Of a DNA stretch of 64,000 nt, positions 18,228 to 27,833 are shown in pieces. The stretch spans positions 17,153-81,152 of the forward strand of contig NZ_JBHSAB010000021.1 of NCBI RefSeq assembly GCF_042649825.1. Reading direction: 5' to 3'. Made by a program: the position numbers and the translations under genes. Origin of the DNA: Legionella_C dresdenensis (lineage in GTDB: Bacteria; Pseudomonadota; Gammaproteobacteria; Legionellales; Legionellaceae). How positions within the stretch are numbered: position 1 is the stretch's first letter; every line of letters starts with the position of its first letter. The notes under the pieces were generated by a model. It was not told the DNA's origin. It did not search any database and saw only the letters and a list, made by a program, of their open reading frames with translations.

Positions 18228-20054
18228 ATGAAAGATTTAACCGCTTTACTTGCAAACCTGCCTCAGGAACCAGGCGTTTACCGCATGCTGGATGCGGATA
18301 ATAATATCTTGTATGTCGGTAAAGCCAGCAATTTAAAAAAGCGGGTCAGTAGTTATTTTACCAAACAGAATACCGGCGCTAAAACACGATCGCTAGTCAA
18401 TCAGATAGTCGATATTGATATCAGCATTACCCGCAGTGAAACAGAAGCTTTGCTGTTGGAAAGCAACCTTATCAAGCAGCTGCGGCCAAAATATAACGTC
18501 TTAATGCGGGATGATAAGTCGTATCCCTATATTCATGTATCCAATAGTAATAAATACCCGCGCATGGAGTTATACCGTAGTAAGAAAAAACCGGTAAAAG
18601 GCATTTATTTCGGCCCTTATCCAAGCGCTTCCTCTGTCCGGGAAACGCTGAACACCATTCAAAAGGTATTTAAAATCCGCAATTGCCGTGATAGCTATTT
18701 TAATGCCCGTTCACGGCCTTGCCTGCAATACCAGATTAAGCGTTGTACAGCGCCTTGTACCGGATATATTTCGCAAGCGGATTATCAGCTATCGGTAGAT
18801 GACGCAATACGTTTCCTTCAGGGTAAAAGCCAACAGATTATTGCTGAATTAACCGCACGGATGAATGATGCAGTAGCAAGGCTTGCCTATGAAGAGGCGG
18901 CTGTCTTGCGCGATCAGATTAAAAGCTTGCGATTGGTGCAGGAGCAACAGGGGATTGTCCAGTTACGCGGGGATGCAGATGTGATTGCTATTGAGGCGCA
19001 ACCTGGTTTTGCCTGTGTCCAATGTGTTACGGTACGTGAAGGTCAAGTAATCAGCAGTCAGAGCTTTTTCCCTGTAGTACCTTATTCTCAGCTTGATGAA
19101 GATGATTTACGGCAGGAGGTTCTGGAGGCGTTTGTAGCATTTTATTATCTTGATTACAGCGAGCGTATTCCGGCTTTGATTATCCTGGACCAGGCCTTGC
19201 CTGATCTCACCATGATAGAAGAGATGTTGAGTGGGGTACGCGGAAAAAATATGACTATCCAGACTAAACCCCGCGGTACTAAAGCACGCTGGCTTGATTT
19301 TGCGCGTAATAATTTAAAACTGGCTATAGCTGAGCACGAGGCATCTGCTGCGACCATAAGACGCCGCTATCAGGCTTTGGTTAACTTACTTAATCTTCCA
19401 TGTGATATTGCACGCATGGAATGTTTTGATATTAGCCATACTCAAGGCCAGTCAACGATTGCTTCTTGTGTTGTGTTTGATAGTCAGGGCCCTAAAAAAA
19501 GCGAATATCGCCGTTTTAATATCGAAGGCATTACTCCGGGTGATGATTATGCTGCGATGAAACAGGCATTGACCCGCCGTTTTAAACGGCTGGTTAGTCA
19601 GCAGGATTTTCCGGATATTTTGATTATTGATGGCGGTAAAGGGCAGGTGGCTATTGCACAGCAAGTGCTCGCTGAATTAGAAGTGCAGAGTGTTACTGTA
19701 CTTGGCATTGCCAAAGGACCTGATCGTAAGGCTGGGTGGGAGCGGTTGCTTCTGGCGGCGGAAGGTACAGAAATCACGTTGCCCGCTGACTCTCCTGCGC
19801 TGCATTTATTACAACATATTCGCGATGAAGCGCATCGCTTTGCTATTACCTGGCACCGTAAAAAGCGGCAAAAAGCGGGCCTTGAATCAAGTCTTGAATT
19901 GATTGAAGGGGTTGGTCCAAAACGTCGTCAGGCATTATTACAACGTTTTGGCGGTCTGCGGGAGCTTGCCCGGGCGCCGCAGGATGAAATTGCCAAAGTG
20001 CCAGGGATCAGTGCTGAACTGGCAATTCGTATTTATCAACATTTCCATCAATGA
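18228..20054 (+). CDS. uvrC: Excinuclease ABC subunit C
   Basis: UvrC makes both incisions in nucleotide excision repair, after UvrAB has located the lesion. The 608-aa protein has the GIY-YIG nuclease at the N-terminus (PGVYRMLDADNNILYVGKA, residues 15-33), a cysteine-containing segment (CLQYQIKRCTAPCTGY) that in many UvrCs binds an iron-sulfur cluster, the UVR motif (about 200-235), the RNase H-like nuclease domain (FDISHTQGQS, DILIIDGGKGQ) and C-terminal helix-hairpin-helix motifs (LIEGVGPKRRQALL, VPGISAELA). Length is normal. It is the second gene of the letA-uvrC unit. Confidence 0.97.
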   Translation: MKDLTALLANLPQEPGVYRMLDADNNILYVGKASNLKKRVSSYFTKQNTGAKTRSLVNQIVDIDISITRSETEALLLESNLIKQLRPKYNVLMRDDKSYPYIHVSNSNKYPRMELYRSKKKPVKGIYFGPYPSASSVRETLNTIQKVFKIRNCRDSYFNARSRPCLQYQIKRCTAPCTGYISQADYQLSVDDAIRFLQGKSQQIIAELTARMNDAVARLAYEEAAVLRDQIKSLRLVQEQQGIVQLRGDADVIAIEAQPGFACVQCVTVREGQVISSQSFFPVVPYSQLDEDDLRQEVLEAFVAFYYLDYSERIPALIILDQALPDLTMIEEMLSGVRGKNMTIQTKPRGTKARWLDFARNNLKLAIAEHEASAATIRRRYQALVNLLNLPCDIARMECFDISHTQGQSTIASCVVFDSQGPKKSEYRRFNIEGITPGDDYAAMKQALTRRFKRLVSQQDFPDILIIDGGKGQVAIAQQVLAELEVQSVTVLGIAKGPDRKAGWERLLLAAEGTEITLPADSPALHLLQHIRDEAHRFAITWHRKKRQKAGLESSLELIEGVGPKRRQALLQRFGGLRELARAPQDEIAKVPGISAELAIRIYQHFHQ

Positions 20055-20069
20055 GGTAAAGACTCTTTT

Positions 20070-20585
20070 TCTCCCTCTCCCCAACCCTCTCCCGATACGG
20101 GAGAGGGAGCAAATATAAGTCCTCTCATATCGGGAGAGCCAAGGAGAGGGCATTTCCCCCTGAAGTCCCCTCTCCCGTATCGGGAGAGGGTTAGGGAGAG
20201 GGTATTTCCACTTAGTCCTTCTCCCATATCGGAAGATCCAAGGAGAGGGCATTTCCCCCTAAAGTCCCCTCTCCCGTATCGGGAGAGGGCTAGGGAGAGG
20301 GTATTTCCACTTAGTCCTCTCCCATATTGGGAGAGCCAAGGGAGAGGGCATTTCCCCCTGAAGTCCCCTCTCCCGTATCGGGAGAGGACTAGGGAGAGGG
20401 TATTTTAGTCCTCTCCCATATTGGGAGAGCCAAGGAGAGGGCATTTCCCCCTGAAGTCCCCTCTCCCGTATCGGGAGAGGGCTAGGGAGAGGGTATTTTA
20501 GTCCTCTCCCATATTGGGAGAGCCAGGGAGAGGGTATTTCCACTTAGTCCTCTCATATTGGGAGAGCCAAGGAGAGGGCATTTTC
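20070..20585. repeat. Tandem array of about 93-99-bp palindrome-bearing repeats
   Basis: Four full units and partial units start CCCCTCTCCCGTATCGGGAG near 20167, 20266, 20365 and 20458. The first, truncated unit is near 20082. Each unit has two palindromes, CTCCCGTATCGGGAG and CTCCCATATTGGGAG, separated by GGGAGAGGGTATTT and GAGAGGGCATTTCC spacers. The core is the same as in the 540-1040 array but the period and spacer differ, so the two arrays expanded independently. The minus-strand open frames here (19938-20252, 20259-20543) only translate the repeat. The array ends about 210 bp before enhA. Confidence 0.95.
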
Positions 20586-20793
20586 CACAACCATTCCTCT
20601 AACTTATTGCTTATATTAAAATTTTTTTGTAGGCTGTGCCCCTTTAAAGACCTTTTATTATATAAACTTGTCGATATTGAACACTATGACTAAACTTTTT
20701 TTATAAACGTCCGAAAAATTTGTAGCAGACGTTTTGAAATTTAAGCATGCTTCTTGCATGATGCATAATACTAATAATGATTGGGGGATCACG

Positions 20794-21519
20794 ATGAAAC
20801 GACTACTGGTTGTGATTGGAATGCTAATGTCTGCATTTTCCGTCAATGCAGCAAGTTACTTTGGAACTGCGCTTTGCGCATATCCCCAATATCAATGCAT
20901 TAAAATATCCAAAAACCAAAGCTGGGATACTATGTTTCCCGATGAACAACAGCGGGATATTGTTCAACGGCTTAACCGCAGCTATAACTATTTATGGGCA
21001 GGTAAGGAAATTGTTGTTCCCCGTAATATGGAAAATAAAACGCTGTTGGATTTCTCGCCTTTTCCGTTAACCATTCAACCAGACGGTGAAAAACAAATCA
21101 TAGTCGACCAGGATAAACTGGCCTGGGCTGCGTATGACATCGATGGCAAGCTGGTTAAATGGGGTCCTATTTCTTCTGGCCGGGACAAGTGCTCGGACAG
21201 TAACCGTTCTTGCCGCACAATGACTGGTATTTTCCACTTCTTCAGTAAAGAAAATGAAAAATGCCGTTCCAATGTCTATCCTGTCGGAAAAGGCGGCGCT
21301 AAAATGCCTTATTGCATGTATTTCCATAAAGGGTTTGCGTTACACGGTTCAGATGATATTCCGGGATATCGCGCAAGCCATGGTTGCGTCCGTATGTTTA
21401 CCCGGGATGCATTGTGGTTAAACCATGAGTTTGTCGAAGTTGCCAATCCCAAGGCAAATTTTGCCGGCACAAAAATCATTGTGCGTCCTGTCGTCACAAC
21501 TGGAGATAAACAATCATGA
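20794..21519 (+). CDS. enhA: EnhA-type L,D-transpeptidase (YkuD family)
   Basis: First gene of the enhABC locus. From ATG 20794, preceded by TTGGGGGAT, the product is 241 aa with a signal peptide (MKRLLVVIGMLMSAFSVNA). The YkuD domain occupies about residues 100-232 with HG at 184-185 and SHGCVR at 195-200, Cys198 being the nucleophile. Enzymes of this class form 3-3 peptidoglycan cross-links or attach proteins to peptidoglycan in the periplasm. An open frame reaches 20734, but that extension breaks the signal peptide. Its stop codon overlaps the enhB start by 4 bp (ATGA). Assignment as EnhA rests on the trio with enhB and enhC. Confidence 0.92.
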   Translation: MKRLLVVIGMLMSAFSVNAASYFGTALCAYPQYQCIKISKNQSWDTMFPDEQQRDIVQRLNRSYNYLWAGKEIVVPRNMENKTLLDFSPFPLTIQPDGEKQIIVDQDKLAWAAYDIDGKLVKWGPISSGRDKCSDSNRSCRTMTGIFHFFSKENEKCRSNVYPVGKGGAKMPYCMYFHKGFALHGSDDIPGYRASHGCVRMFTRDALWLNHEFVEVANPKANFAGTKIIVRPVVTTGDKQS

Positions 21520-22025
21520 AAAAAATTGCCAGCTTAAGCATTCTACTTTGTGCGTTCACTGCGGCAAACGCATTTGCGGCAGAGAAAGAAGATGACCGCA
21601 ATCCGATTGGATGTCGTGACGTTGGCTACCAGTTTGATTTGAAAACATTACAATTATTGCCGCACAACGCCGGTGCCGGACAATCGATGTATTTTATTTA
21701 CAATTCTTCTCCTCAGACAGTCACCCTGTATCAGATGCGAGGCGAAGACAGTTCACGAAGCATGTATTTAAATCATGCGATTGGCGGTAAACAGTGGGCG
21801 GTGCTGTCAACCAGTGAACGAAAAATGAAATATATCTGCGCAACGCCTGATTCAAAATCACGCTACGGTAAAATTACCGATTGTTCCGAAATGTTGCGGG
21901 TTTGCGAGTATATTAATGTTAAATATGGCTTGAATAATCGAGGGAATTACTGGCTGGTAAACAGTAATACAAAAAATGGTGCGATACGGGAAGTAGTGCA
22001 TTATGGCATTATTCCTGGCGTATAA
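21516..22025 (+). CDS. enhB: EnhB, small secreted protein
   Basis: The 169-aa product has a signal peptide (MKKIASLSILLCAFTAANAFA) and a mature domain with four cysteines (Cys near residues 33, 109, 118 and 127) that could form disulfides in the periplasm. It has no known catalytic motif. Its identity comes from position: translationally coupled to the L,D-transpeptidase and followed 43 bp later by the giant Sel1-repeat protein, the same order as the Legionella enhanced-entry locus enhA-enhB-enhC. The biochemical role of EnhB is not established. Confidence 0.88.
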   Translation: MKKIASLSILLCAFTAANAFAAEKEDDRNPIGCRDVGYQFDLKTLQLLPHNAGAGQSMYFIYNSSPQTVTLYQMRGEDSSRSMYLNHAIGGKQWAVLSTSERKMKYICATPDSKSRYGKITDCSEMLRVCEYINVKYGLNNRGNYWLVNSNTKNGAIREVVHYGIIPGV

Positions 22026-22068
22026 ATAAGAATTCGCTGCCGTTAACAAAATAATAAAGGAAATCGCC

Positions 22069-25000
22069 ATGAAAACAATTGCGCCATGGTTTTGTCTGGT
22101 TGCAGCGGCTGGTAGTCAGGCATTTGCTGCTGAGGGTATCGATGCTTATCGACAAGGAAATTTTACTCTGGCTGCGCAAAGCCTGGCTTCGGAAAGTCAG
22201 GATCCGGTAGTCAATTACTATTTGGGGATGATGCGCCTTTACGGCTACGGCGAATTAAAAAACAACCAGTTGGCGCTCCGTTACTTTACCAAGTCAGCAG
22301 AGAAAGGGTTTTTGCCGGCGCAAAAGTTATTAGCCAGTTATTATCTGACTAAAGCCGTGAACCCTGAACAAGCGCTTTACTGGTACAAAAAAGCAGCCGC
22401 CAAAGATGATACTACAGCGCAAATGTACTGTGCTGCAGCCTATTTGTTTGGTTACGGTACCAGGGCAAATTCCGACGCGGCAAGAGCCTATTATATTGAA
22501 GCGGCAAAAAACGGTAACGCGATTGCCCAATATGCCCTTGCCCGTAATTTTCTGGATAGTCGAGACAACCGCAGCAAGAAACTTGGTGTTATCTGGCTGG
22601 GCAAATCTGCCGCACAGAGTAATCCAATGGCGCTAACCAAACTGGCTGAACTTTACACGACTGGAACACTGGTTGCCAAAGATCCAGCCAAAGCGCAAGA
22701 ACTACTCCTTGCCGCTACTAATCAGGATTATGTACCAGCAATGATTGCGCTTGGTGATATCGCCCAGAAAGAGAATAACCTGCAACAGGCTAAAGATTGG
22801 TTTAGCAAGGCAGTTGAGAAAAAGAATCTTGATGCGCAAGTGGCTCTGGCAAATCTTTATGCCGATAAAAACAGTCCGTTTTATAATGCCAGGAACGGTT
22901 TTGACTTAATGCTTAAAGCGGCCGAACAGGGCTCAACAAAAGCCCAACTCGCGGTTTCAGCAATGTATAAAGATGGACTAGGTGTTACTGCCGATGAAAA
23001 ACAGGCGGCCCATTGGCAATTAATGGCGCAGGCCAGACAAGCCAAGCCAACTGATGTCATCGCAAGCGTTAACGTGGCAAGGTGGTTGAGCAATGGCAAA
23101 GATGATAATTTTGAAGACGCTTATAAGCTTGGCGGAATTTATACTGCCTGGACTAATCCATCAGCTTTAAAAGAAAACAATTATAATCAACCGCCGCAAA
23201 TGGATGTAATCACTCGCAAGGTTCTGTATAAGCCCCAGTTTGTGATGACTCAACCTGGCGATATTCCTGTTAATGAATATTTTGATATTCTTGCGCCTAC
23301 CTTAAGCGGTGCAGAATCGAATGACTGGTCATTCCCCCGGTATTCATTAGATGACCAGATAATGACGCTGCTGAAAAACGATTCATTGGTATTAAGGCAT
23401 GATACGAATACTTCCCTGCTTGATAAAGACAAAACGCAGCCACAGGAAAATACGGTAAAGCCATTTGATTATATCAAAGAAAAAACCGCAGGATGGAAGC
23501 AGTATTCAAATTATCAGACTGCATTAAGCAGGCTTTATGGCCAGGCGATCCTTGGCGATTCAGCAGCACAATTTGAGCTAGGTCAATTGTATCAATATGG
23601 TGTAATTGTGGCTAAAAATCCGCAACAGGCCATTGCCTATTATCAATTGGCCGCGCTGCAGCAAGACGTACGCGCTGAATACAATCTCGGGATTATTTAC
23701 CTCGAAGGGCAGACAAATCCGGTTGATTATCAGCGTGGTATTGAATGGATGACTGATGCAGCTTTTAAAGGCAACCCTTACGCCCAATACGCATTGGCCA
23801 ATATTTTTGAAAAAGGGCTTAAAGATCCGGCTGGCGCTGTCGTGGTTAATCCTGATCACCAGCAGGCAATGGCCATGTATTATCTCGCATCGTCTAACCA
23901 TTTTGGGCCGGCAGAATACCGCTTGGCTGATTATCTGGTTAAAGAGAAATGGGCTGGCTTAAGCGTCGCTGCACGCCAAAACCGTAATAATCTTATTAAA
24001 CGTCTGTATGAAGGGGCAAGTAAAGAAGGCATTGCCGAAGCGGTGCTGCCGCTGGCGTTTTATAATGCCATGGATACTAATCCGGCCAAACAGGCTCAGG
24101 CATTCGCTGTAGCCAAAAAACAGGCAGAACAGGGAAATCAGGAGGCTGCTTTATTGACTGGTATGATGTATGAGCGCGGTCTGGGTGTGGCCGCCAATAA
24201 AACCGAAGCGTTACGTTGGTATAAGCAATCAGGCAGTAACCCGGTAAGCAATTTTATTTTAGGTACTTATTACAGTGAAGGGATCAGCTTGCCTAAAGAT
24301 GTAGCCAAAGGGAAACAGCTTTTACAGCAGGCAGCCAATGCCAATTTCTCCTATGCTAACCTCAATCTGGCGGTGCTGCAGCAGCAAACAGGGCAGGATT
24401 TCCTGGCTGAGCTTGATAAGGCAAGGCAACTGGGCAATAGCAAAGCCGGATTGTTGCTGGCGGACTACTATCTGCAACAGGCTAATAATCCGGACAAAAT
24501 GAAACAGGCCAGAGATATCTATCAGTTCTTTGCTGACAAAGGCGACAAGGACGGACAACTTAAACTGGCGTTTCTGTATGATCGCGGCCTTGGCGGTGAA
24601 AGTAATGTCGCTCAGGCAGCTTACTGGTACAATTTATCGGCAGGTCAAGGACAACCGATTGCCCAATATTTGCTTGGCCAGATGTATCAAATGGGCAGAA
24701 TAGATAAAGAGCCTGATTATGCTCAGGCTAAAAGATGGTATGCAGCTGCCCAGGCAAGCTATACACCCGCGTCTGTCGCACTGGGGTATATCTATGATAC
24801 GGTAGATGCTGATTACGCCAATGCTGCCAAAAACTACATTCTGGCTGCCAATTCCGGTGATGCAATTGGCCAGTACGACCTGGGGCTGATTTATGAAAAT
24901 GGTAAAGGACAATCGGTTGATCGTGAAAAAGCCAAACTTTACTACCAGAAAGCGGCAGAGCAGGGTTATGCCAAGGCGATGAGCCAATTGGCAAATCTAT

Positions 25001-25707
25001 TGTTCTATGGTATCAACGGCAAGCGCGATCAGGAACTGGCTCTAGCCTGGTATAAGAAAGCGGCCAGCCTGAATGATAATGACGCCTTGTACCAGCTTGG
25101 CCTGTTGTCAGAAACCGGGGTTGCAACCCAGCTTGATTACCCTGGTGCAGTTAATTTCTATCAGCGTGCGTCAGAACAGGGTAATGAAAAAGCCAAAATG
25201 GCGCTGGCAAGGATGTATCAGTATGGTCTTGGCGTACCTCAGGATATGCAGCATGCCGCTGACATCTACAAGCAATTGGCAGAGAATCATAATGCCTACG
25301 CCCAATACCAACTGGCAATGATTTACCTTGATGGTTCGTTAGGTCAGCGACAACCAGAGCAAGGTAAGACATTATTACAACGTGCCAGTGTAAACGGTAG
25401 TCCCCAGGCCCAAAAACTGGTACAACGCCTGACTGCTCTACAAGAGCCGCGCGCAAGCTTTATCGAATCAGTGGTTGTCAATCAGGCGCCTGTGCTTGCC
25501 AATCAGCCAGCTGACTTGATATACATGGATGCGTTGAATGAATGGAACCGCGGTGATGAAACCATGTCAAGAATGATTCTCGACAAACTCAGAACCCAGT
25601 ACCCGCAATTCGCTCCGGCAAAACGCGCTTATGAGCAGCTTAACCAGCATATGGGTAAAGATTTGCTGGGACAAAACGCTCAGGAAAAGCAGGATCAAAA
25701 AGCGTAG
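22069..25707 (+). CDS. enhC: EnhC, large periplasmic Sel1-repeat protein
   Basis: The 1212-aa protein has a signal peptide (MKTIAPWFCLVAAAGSQAFA) followed almost entirely by Sel1-like (TPR-like) repeats of about 36 residues, for example residues 46-80 (YYLGMMRLYGYGELKNN) and many LGLIYENGKGQSVD-type repeats in the C-terminal half. A stretch at about 340-480 (MDVITRKVLYKPQ to DYIKEKTAG) lacks clear repeats. In Legionella, EnhC binds the soluble lytic transglycosylase Slt and limits release of muropeptides sensed by NOD1, and the locus promotes entry into host cells. The size is close to that of Legionella EnhC. The stop codon TAG (25705-25707) lies inside the left arm of a palindromic repeat. 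Confidence 0.94.
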   Translation: MKTIAPWFCLVAAAGSQAFAAEGIDAYRQGNFTLAAQSLASESQDPVVNYYLGMMRLYGYGELKNNQLALRYFTKSAEKGFLPAQKLLASYYLTKAVNPEQALYWYKKAAAKDDTTAQMYCAAAYLFGYGTRANSDAARAYYIEAAKNGNAIAQYALARNFLDSRDNRSKKLGVIWLGKSAAQSNPMALTKLAELYTTGTLVAKDPAKAQELLLAATNQDYVPAMIALGDIAQKENNLQQAKDWFSKAVEKKNLDAQVALANLYADKNSPFYNARNGFDLMLKAAEQGSTKAQLAVSAMYKDGLGVTADEKQAAHWQLMAQARQAKPTDVIASVNVARWLSNGKDDNFEDAYKLGGIYTAWTNPSALKENNYNQPPQMDVITRKVLYKPQFVMTQPGDIPVNEYFDILAPTLSGAESNDWSFPRYSLDDQIMTLLKNDSLVLRHDTNTSLLDKDKTQPQENTVKPFDYIKEKTAGWKQYSNYQTALSRLYGQAILGDSAAQFELGQLYQYGVIVAKNPQQAIAYYQLAALQQDVRAEYNLGIIYLEGQTNPVDYQRGIEWMTDAAFKGNPYAQYALANIFEKGLKDPAGAVVVNPDHQQAMAMYYLASSNHFGPAEYRLADYLVKEKWAGLSVAARQNRNNLIKRLYEGASKEGIAEAVLPLAFYNAMDTNPAKQAQAFAVAKKQAEQGNQEAALLTGMMYERGLGVAANKTEALRWYKQSGSNPVSNFILGTYYSEGISLPKDVAKGKQLLQQAANANFSYANLNLAVLQQQTGQDFLAELDKARQLGNSKAGLLLADYYLQQANNPDKMKQARDIYQFFADKGDKDGQLKLAFLYDRGLGGESNVAQAAYWYNLSAGQGQPIAQYLLGQMYQMGRIDKEPDYAQAKRWYAAAQASYTPASVALGYIYDTVDADYANAAKNYILAANSGDAIGQYDLGLIYENGKGQSVDREKAKLYYQKAAEQGYAKAMSQLANLLFYGINGKRDQELALAWYKKAASLNDNDALYQLGLLSETGVATQLDYPGAVNFYQRASEQGNEKAKMALARMYQYGLGVPQDMQHAADIYKQLAENHNAYAQYQLAMIYLDGSLGQRQPEQGKTLLQRASVNGSPQAQKLVQRLTALQEPRASFIESVVVNQAPVLANQPADLIYMDALNEWNRGDETMSRMILDKLRTQYPQFAPAKRAYEQLNQHMGKDLLGQNAQEKQDQKA

Positions 25708-25740
25708 ATTGGGCTGCACTTCGTTTAGCCCAACCTACGC
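25702..25740. terminator. Repeat-type hairpin after enhC
   Basis: The arms GCGTAGATTGGGCT and AGCCCAACCTACGC pair over 14 bp with one mismatch around TGCACTTCGTTT. The enhC stop codon is part of the left arm. The same hairpin type follows waaA (10308-10335). It probably stabilises the enhC mRNA end or ends transcription. Confidence 0.7.
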
Positions 25741-25758
25741 TTAAGATATTATTCAAAC

Positions 25759-25797
25759 CTAAAAAAAACGAACCGTATATAAAATACGGTTCGTTGA
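25759..25797 (-). terminator. Intrinsic terminator of rpsT
   Basis: A perfect 12-bp stem AACGAACCGTAT/ATACGGTTCGTT (25767-25778 and 25784-25795) with a 5-base loop is followed on the minus strand by a run of eight T. It lies 38 bp downstream of the rpsT stop, a textbook rho-independent terminator for the minus strand. Confidence 0.9.
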
Positions 25798-25834
25798 TAT
25801 TTATAACGGTTAGAGCGTTTGGAAAATGGTTATT

Positions 25835-26101
25835 TTAAGAAGCCATTGATTTAAGATTAGCAACTAACCGGCTTTTAATACGGGCAGCTTTATTCTTGTG
25901 GATCAGGCCTTTACCAGCCGCTTTATCGATAACTGGTTGCGCTTTGTTATAAGCTGCACGAGCTGCTTCCTGATCGCCTGCTTCAATTGCTTTAACAACA
26001 TTTTTGATATAAGTACGATACATTGAACGCGCGCTGGCATTGTGCTTACGCAGTTTAACGTTTTGACGGGCGCGTTTGATCGCTGATTTAATATTTGCCA
26101 C
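25835..26101 (-). CDS. rpsT: 30S ribosomal protein S20
   Basis: S20 binds 16S rRNA early in 30S assembly. From the GTG at 26101 the product is 88 aa (MANIKSAIKRARQNV at the start), basic and helical, the normal length. The frame is open to 26170, but the extra 23 residues are not S20-like. GGAG lies just upstream of the GTG, and the family start falls exactly there. An unusual start codon is typical for rpsT (UUG in E. coli). Divergent from murJ, with an intrinsic terminator downstream. Confidence 0.97.
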   Translation of the reverse strand: MANIKSAIKRARQNVKLRKHNASARSMYRTYIKNVVKAIEAGDQEAARAAYNKAQPVIDKAAGKGLIHKNKAARIKSRLVANLKSMAS

Positions 26102-26240
26102 TTGGAATCTCCACTCTTTCAGTGAACTACAAAAGACTGCGATCATGCACAATGCATCGATTTTTGTCAATATCTATAGCGATTTAAAAAAAGATTTACG
26201 TGCATAATAGTTCTAAACCAAATATGATTAATGCTCCTTA

Positions 26241-27830
26241 ATGTTATTTAATACACTTATGTCTGTAACAGAAGCCATGATACCCAAACGCCAAAGTCTG
26301 CTCCGATCCACTTCTTTAGTTTCGCTGATGACCTTTTTGTCGCGCCTGACCGGGTTTGCCCGCGACATGGTGGTTGCGCAGCTATTTGGAGCGGGGGCCG
26401 GTATGGATGCGTTTCTGGTTGCATTCAGAATACCAAATTTTATGCGCCGCTTGTTTGCCGAAGGCGCATTTTCCCAGGCGTTTGTTCCTGTATTGGCTGA
26501 ATACCAGCAAACCAGAAGCGTGGAAGATGTGCGCACGTTTGTTGCCCGGGTGGCCGGGCGTTTGTCTGCGGTATTGTCTATGGTGACTGCTGTCGGCATG
26601 ATCGCAACACCGCTTATTGTATTGCTTTTTGCTCCCGGCTTTGGCGAGGGAAGTACCCGTTCAGTCCTGGCTACTGAAATGCTGCGGATTACTTTTCCCT
26701 ATTTGATGCTTATTTCTCTGACTGCAATGGCCGGAGCGGTACTGAATACTTATGGTTATTTTGGCGTGCCTGCTATTACGCCAGTGATGCTGAATCTGTG
26801 TATGATAGCGGCAGCGCTTTATTTAGGGCCTCTCAGTCAACCGCCAGTCAAGGCATTGGCCTGGGGAGTATTAATTGCCGGAATTGCGCAATTTCTGTTT
26901 CAACTGCCTTTTCTTTACCAACGCAATCTACTGGTTAAACCACAGTTTGCGCGTGGCGATGAAGGAGTAAAACGGGTGTTGAAATTAATGATCCCGGCCC
27001 TTTTCGGGGTTTCAATCGCCCAAATCAATTTAATGGTCGATTCTATTTTTGCGTCGTTTTTACAAGTTGGTAGTGTGACCTGGCTTTATTTCACCGATCG
27101 ATTAACTGATTTTCCACTGGGAATTTTCGGAGTTGCCATTTCAACGGTGATTTTGCCCCATTTGTCCCGCCGTCATGCTGAGCAGAGCATGACAAAATAT
27201 TCGCAGGCTCTGGATTGGGGGCTTAAGTCATTGCTGCTGATAGGTGTGCCATCGGCTGTTGGCCTGGCCTTTTTTTCCGCGCCGATTATCGCCTGTAGTT
27301 TTGCTTATGGTAAATTTACCTTAAGTGATTTGCTGCAGACTCAAAAAAGCTTGATTGCACTTGCTGCCGGAGTGCCTGCTTTTATGATGGTAAAAGTTCT
27401 GGCTTCAGGATTTTATGCCCGACAAAATATAAAAACACCCGTCAAGGTTGGTGCTGCGGCAATGGTGGTAAACAGTGTGCTGTGCGCTATATTTATTGGC
27501 TGGTTAGCGCATGCCGGTCTTACTCTGGCATCCTCGCTGGCCGGTTATCTCAATTGCGGTATCTTGTGGTTTTTGCTGAAAAGGCGGTCTATTTATCAAC
27601 CGTCAAGCGGCTGGTGGGGATTTTTAATCAGGCTACTATTGGCCAATGCTGGAGTTGCTGTTTATTTGTATTTTATGGCAGGCAATGCCAGCGACTGGGT
27701 TGCATTGACGCCATTACCAAGGTTGCTGCAATTGGCTGGACATATTATCGTTGCGGTAATTATTTATTTTGCCGGTTTGTGGTTAGCAGGAATCCGGGTC
27801 AGTGATTTTCGCGGTTTAGTCAGGGAGTAA
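26241..27830 (+). CDS. murJ: Lipid II flippase MurJ
   Basis: MurJ moves lipid II across the inner membrane for peptidoglycan synthesis. The 529-aa polytopic protein has the family N-terminus (RSTSLVSLMTFLSRLTGFARDMVVA) with the conserved Arg in the first helix and loop, the FRIPNFMRRLFAEGAFSQAFVPV segment that includes the conserved Arg cluster, and about 14 membrane helices. Start is uncertain between ATG 26241, 26259 and 26277; the last leaves MIPKRQSLLRS, closest to the family. It is the first gene of a tight four-gene run. Divergent from rpsT, as in many gammaproteobacteria. Confidence 0.96.
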   Translation: MLFNTLMSVTEAMIPKRQSLLRSTSLVSLMTFLSRLTGFARDMVVAQLFGAGAGMDAFLVAFRIPNFMRRLFAEGAFSQAFVPVLAEYQQTRSVEDVRTFVARVAGRLSAVLSMVTAVGMIATPLIVLLFAPGFGEGSTRSVLATEMLRITFPYLMLISLTAMAGAVLNTYGYFGVPAITPVMLNLCMIAAALYLGPLSQPPVKALAWGVLIAGIAQFLFQLPFLYQRNLLVKPQFARGDEGVKRVLKLMIPALFGVSIAQINLMVDSIFASFLQVGSVTWLYFTDRLTDFPLGIFGVAISTVILPHLSRRHAEQSMTKYSQALDWGLKSLLLIGVPSAVGLAFFSAPIIACSFAYGKFTLSDLLQTQKSLIALAAGVPAFMMVKVLASGFYARQNIKTPVKVGAAAMVVNSVLCAIFIGWLAHAGLTLASSLAGYLNCGILWFLLKRRSIYQPSSGWWGFLIRLLLANAGVAVYLYFMAGNASDWVALTPLPRLLQLAGHIIVAVIIYFAGLWLAGIRVSDFRGLVRE

Positions 27831-27833
27831 GCA

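Noticed and set aside
19938..20543. Minus-strand open frames with repeated SRIGRG/SQYGRG segments
   Set aside because: They translate the second repeat array and the end of uvrC; composition follows the repeat.
540..20585. Possible CRISPR arrays
   Set aside because: Spacers between the palindromic cores are themselves repeated, not unique, and there are no cas genes.
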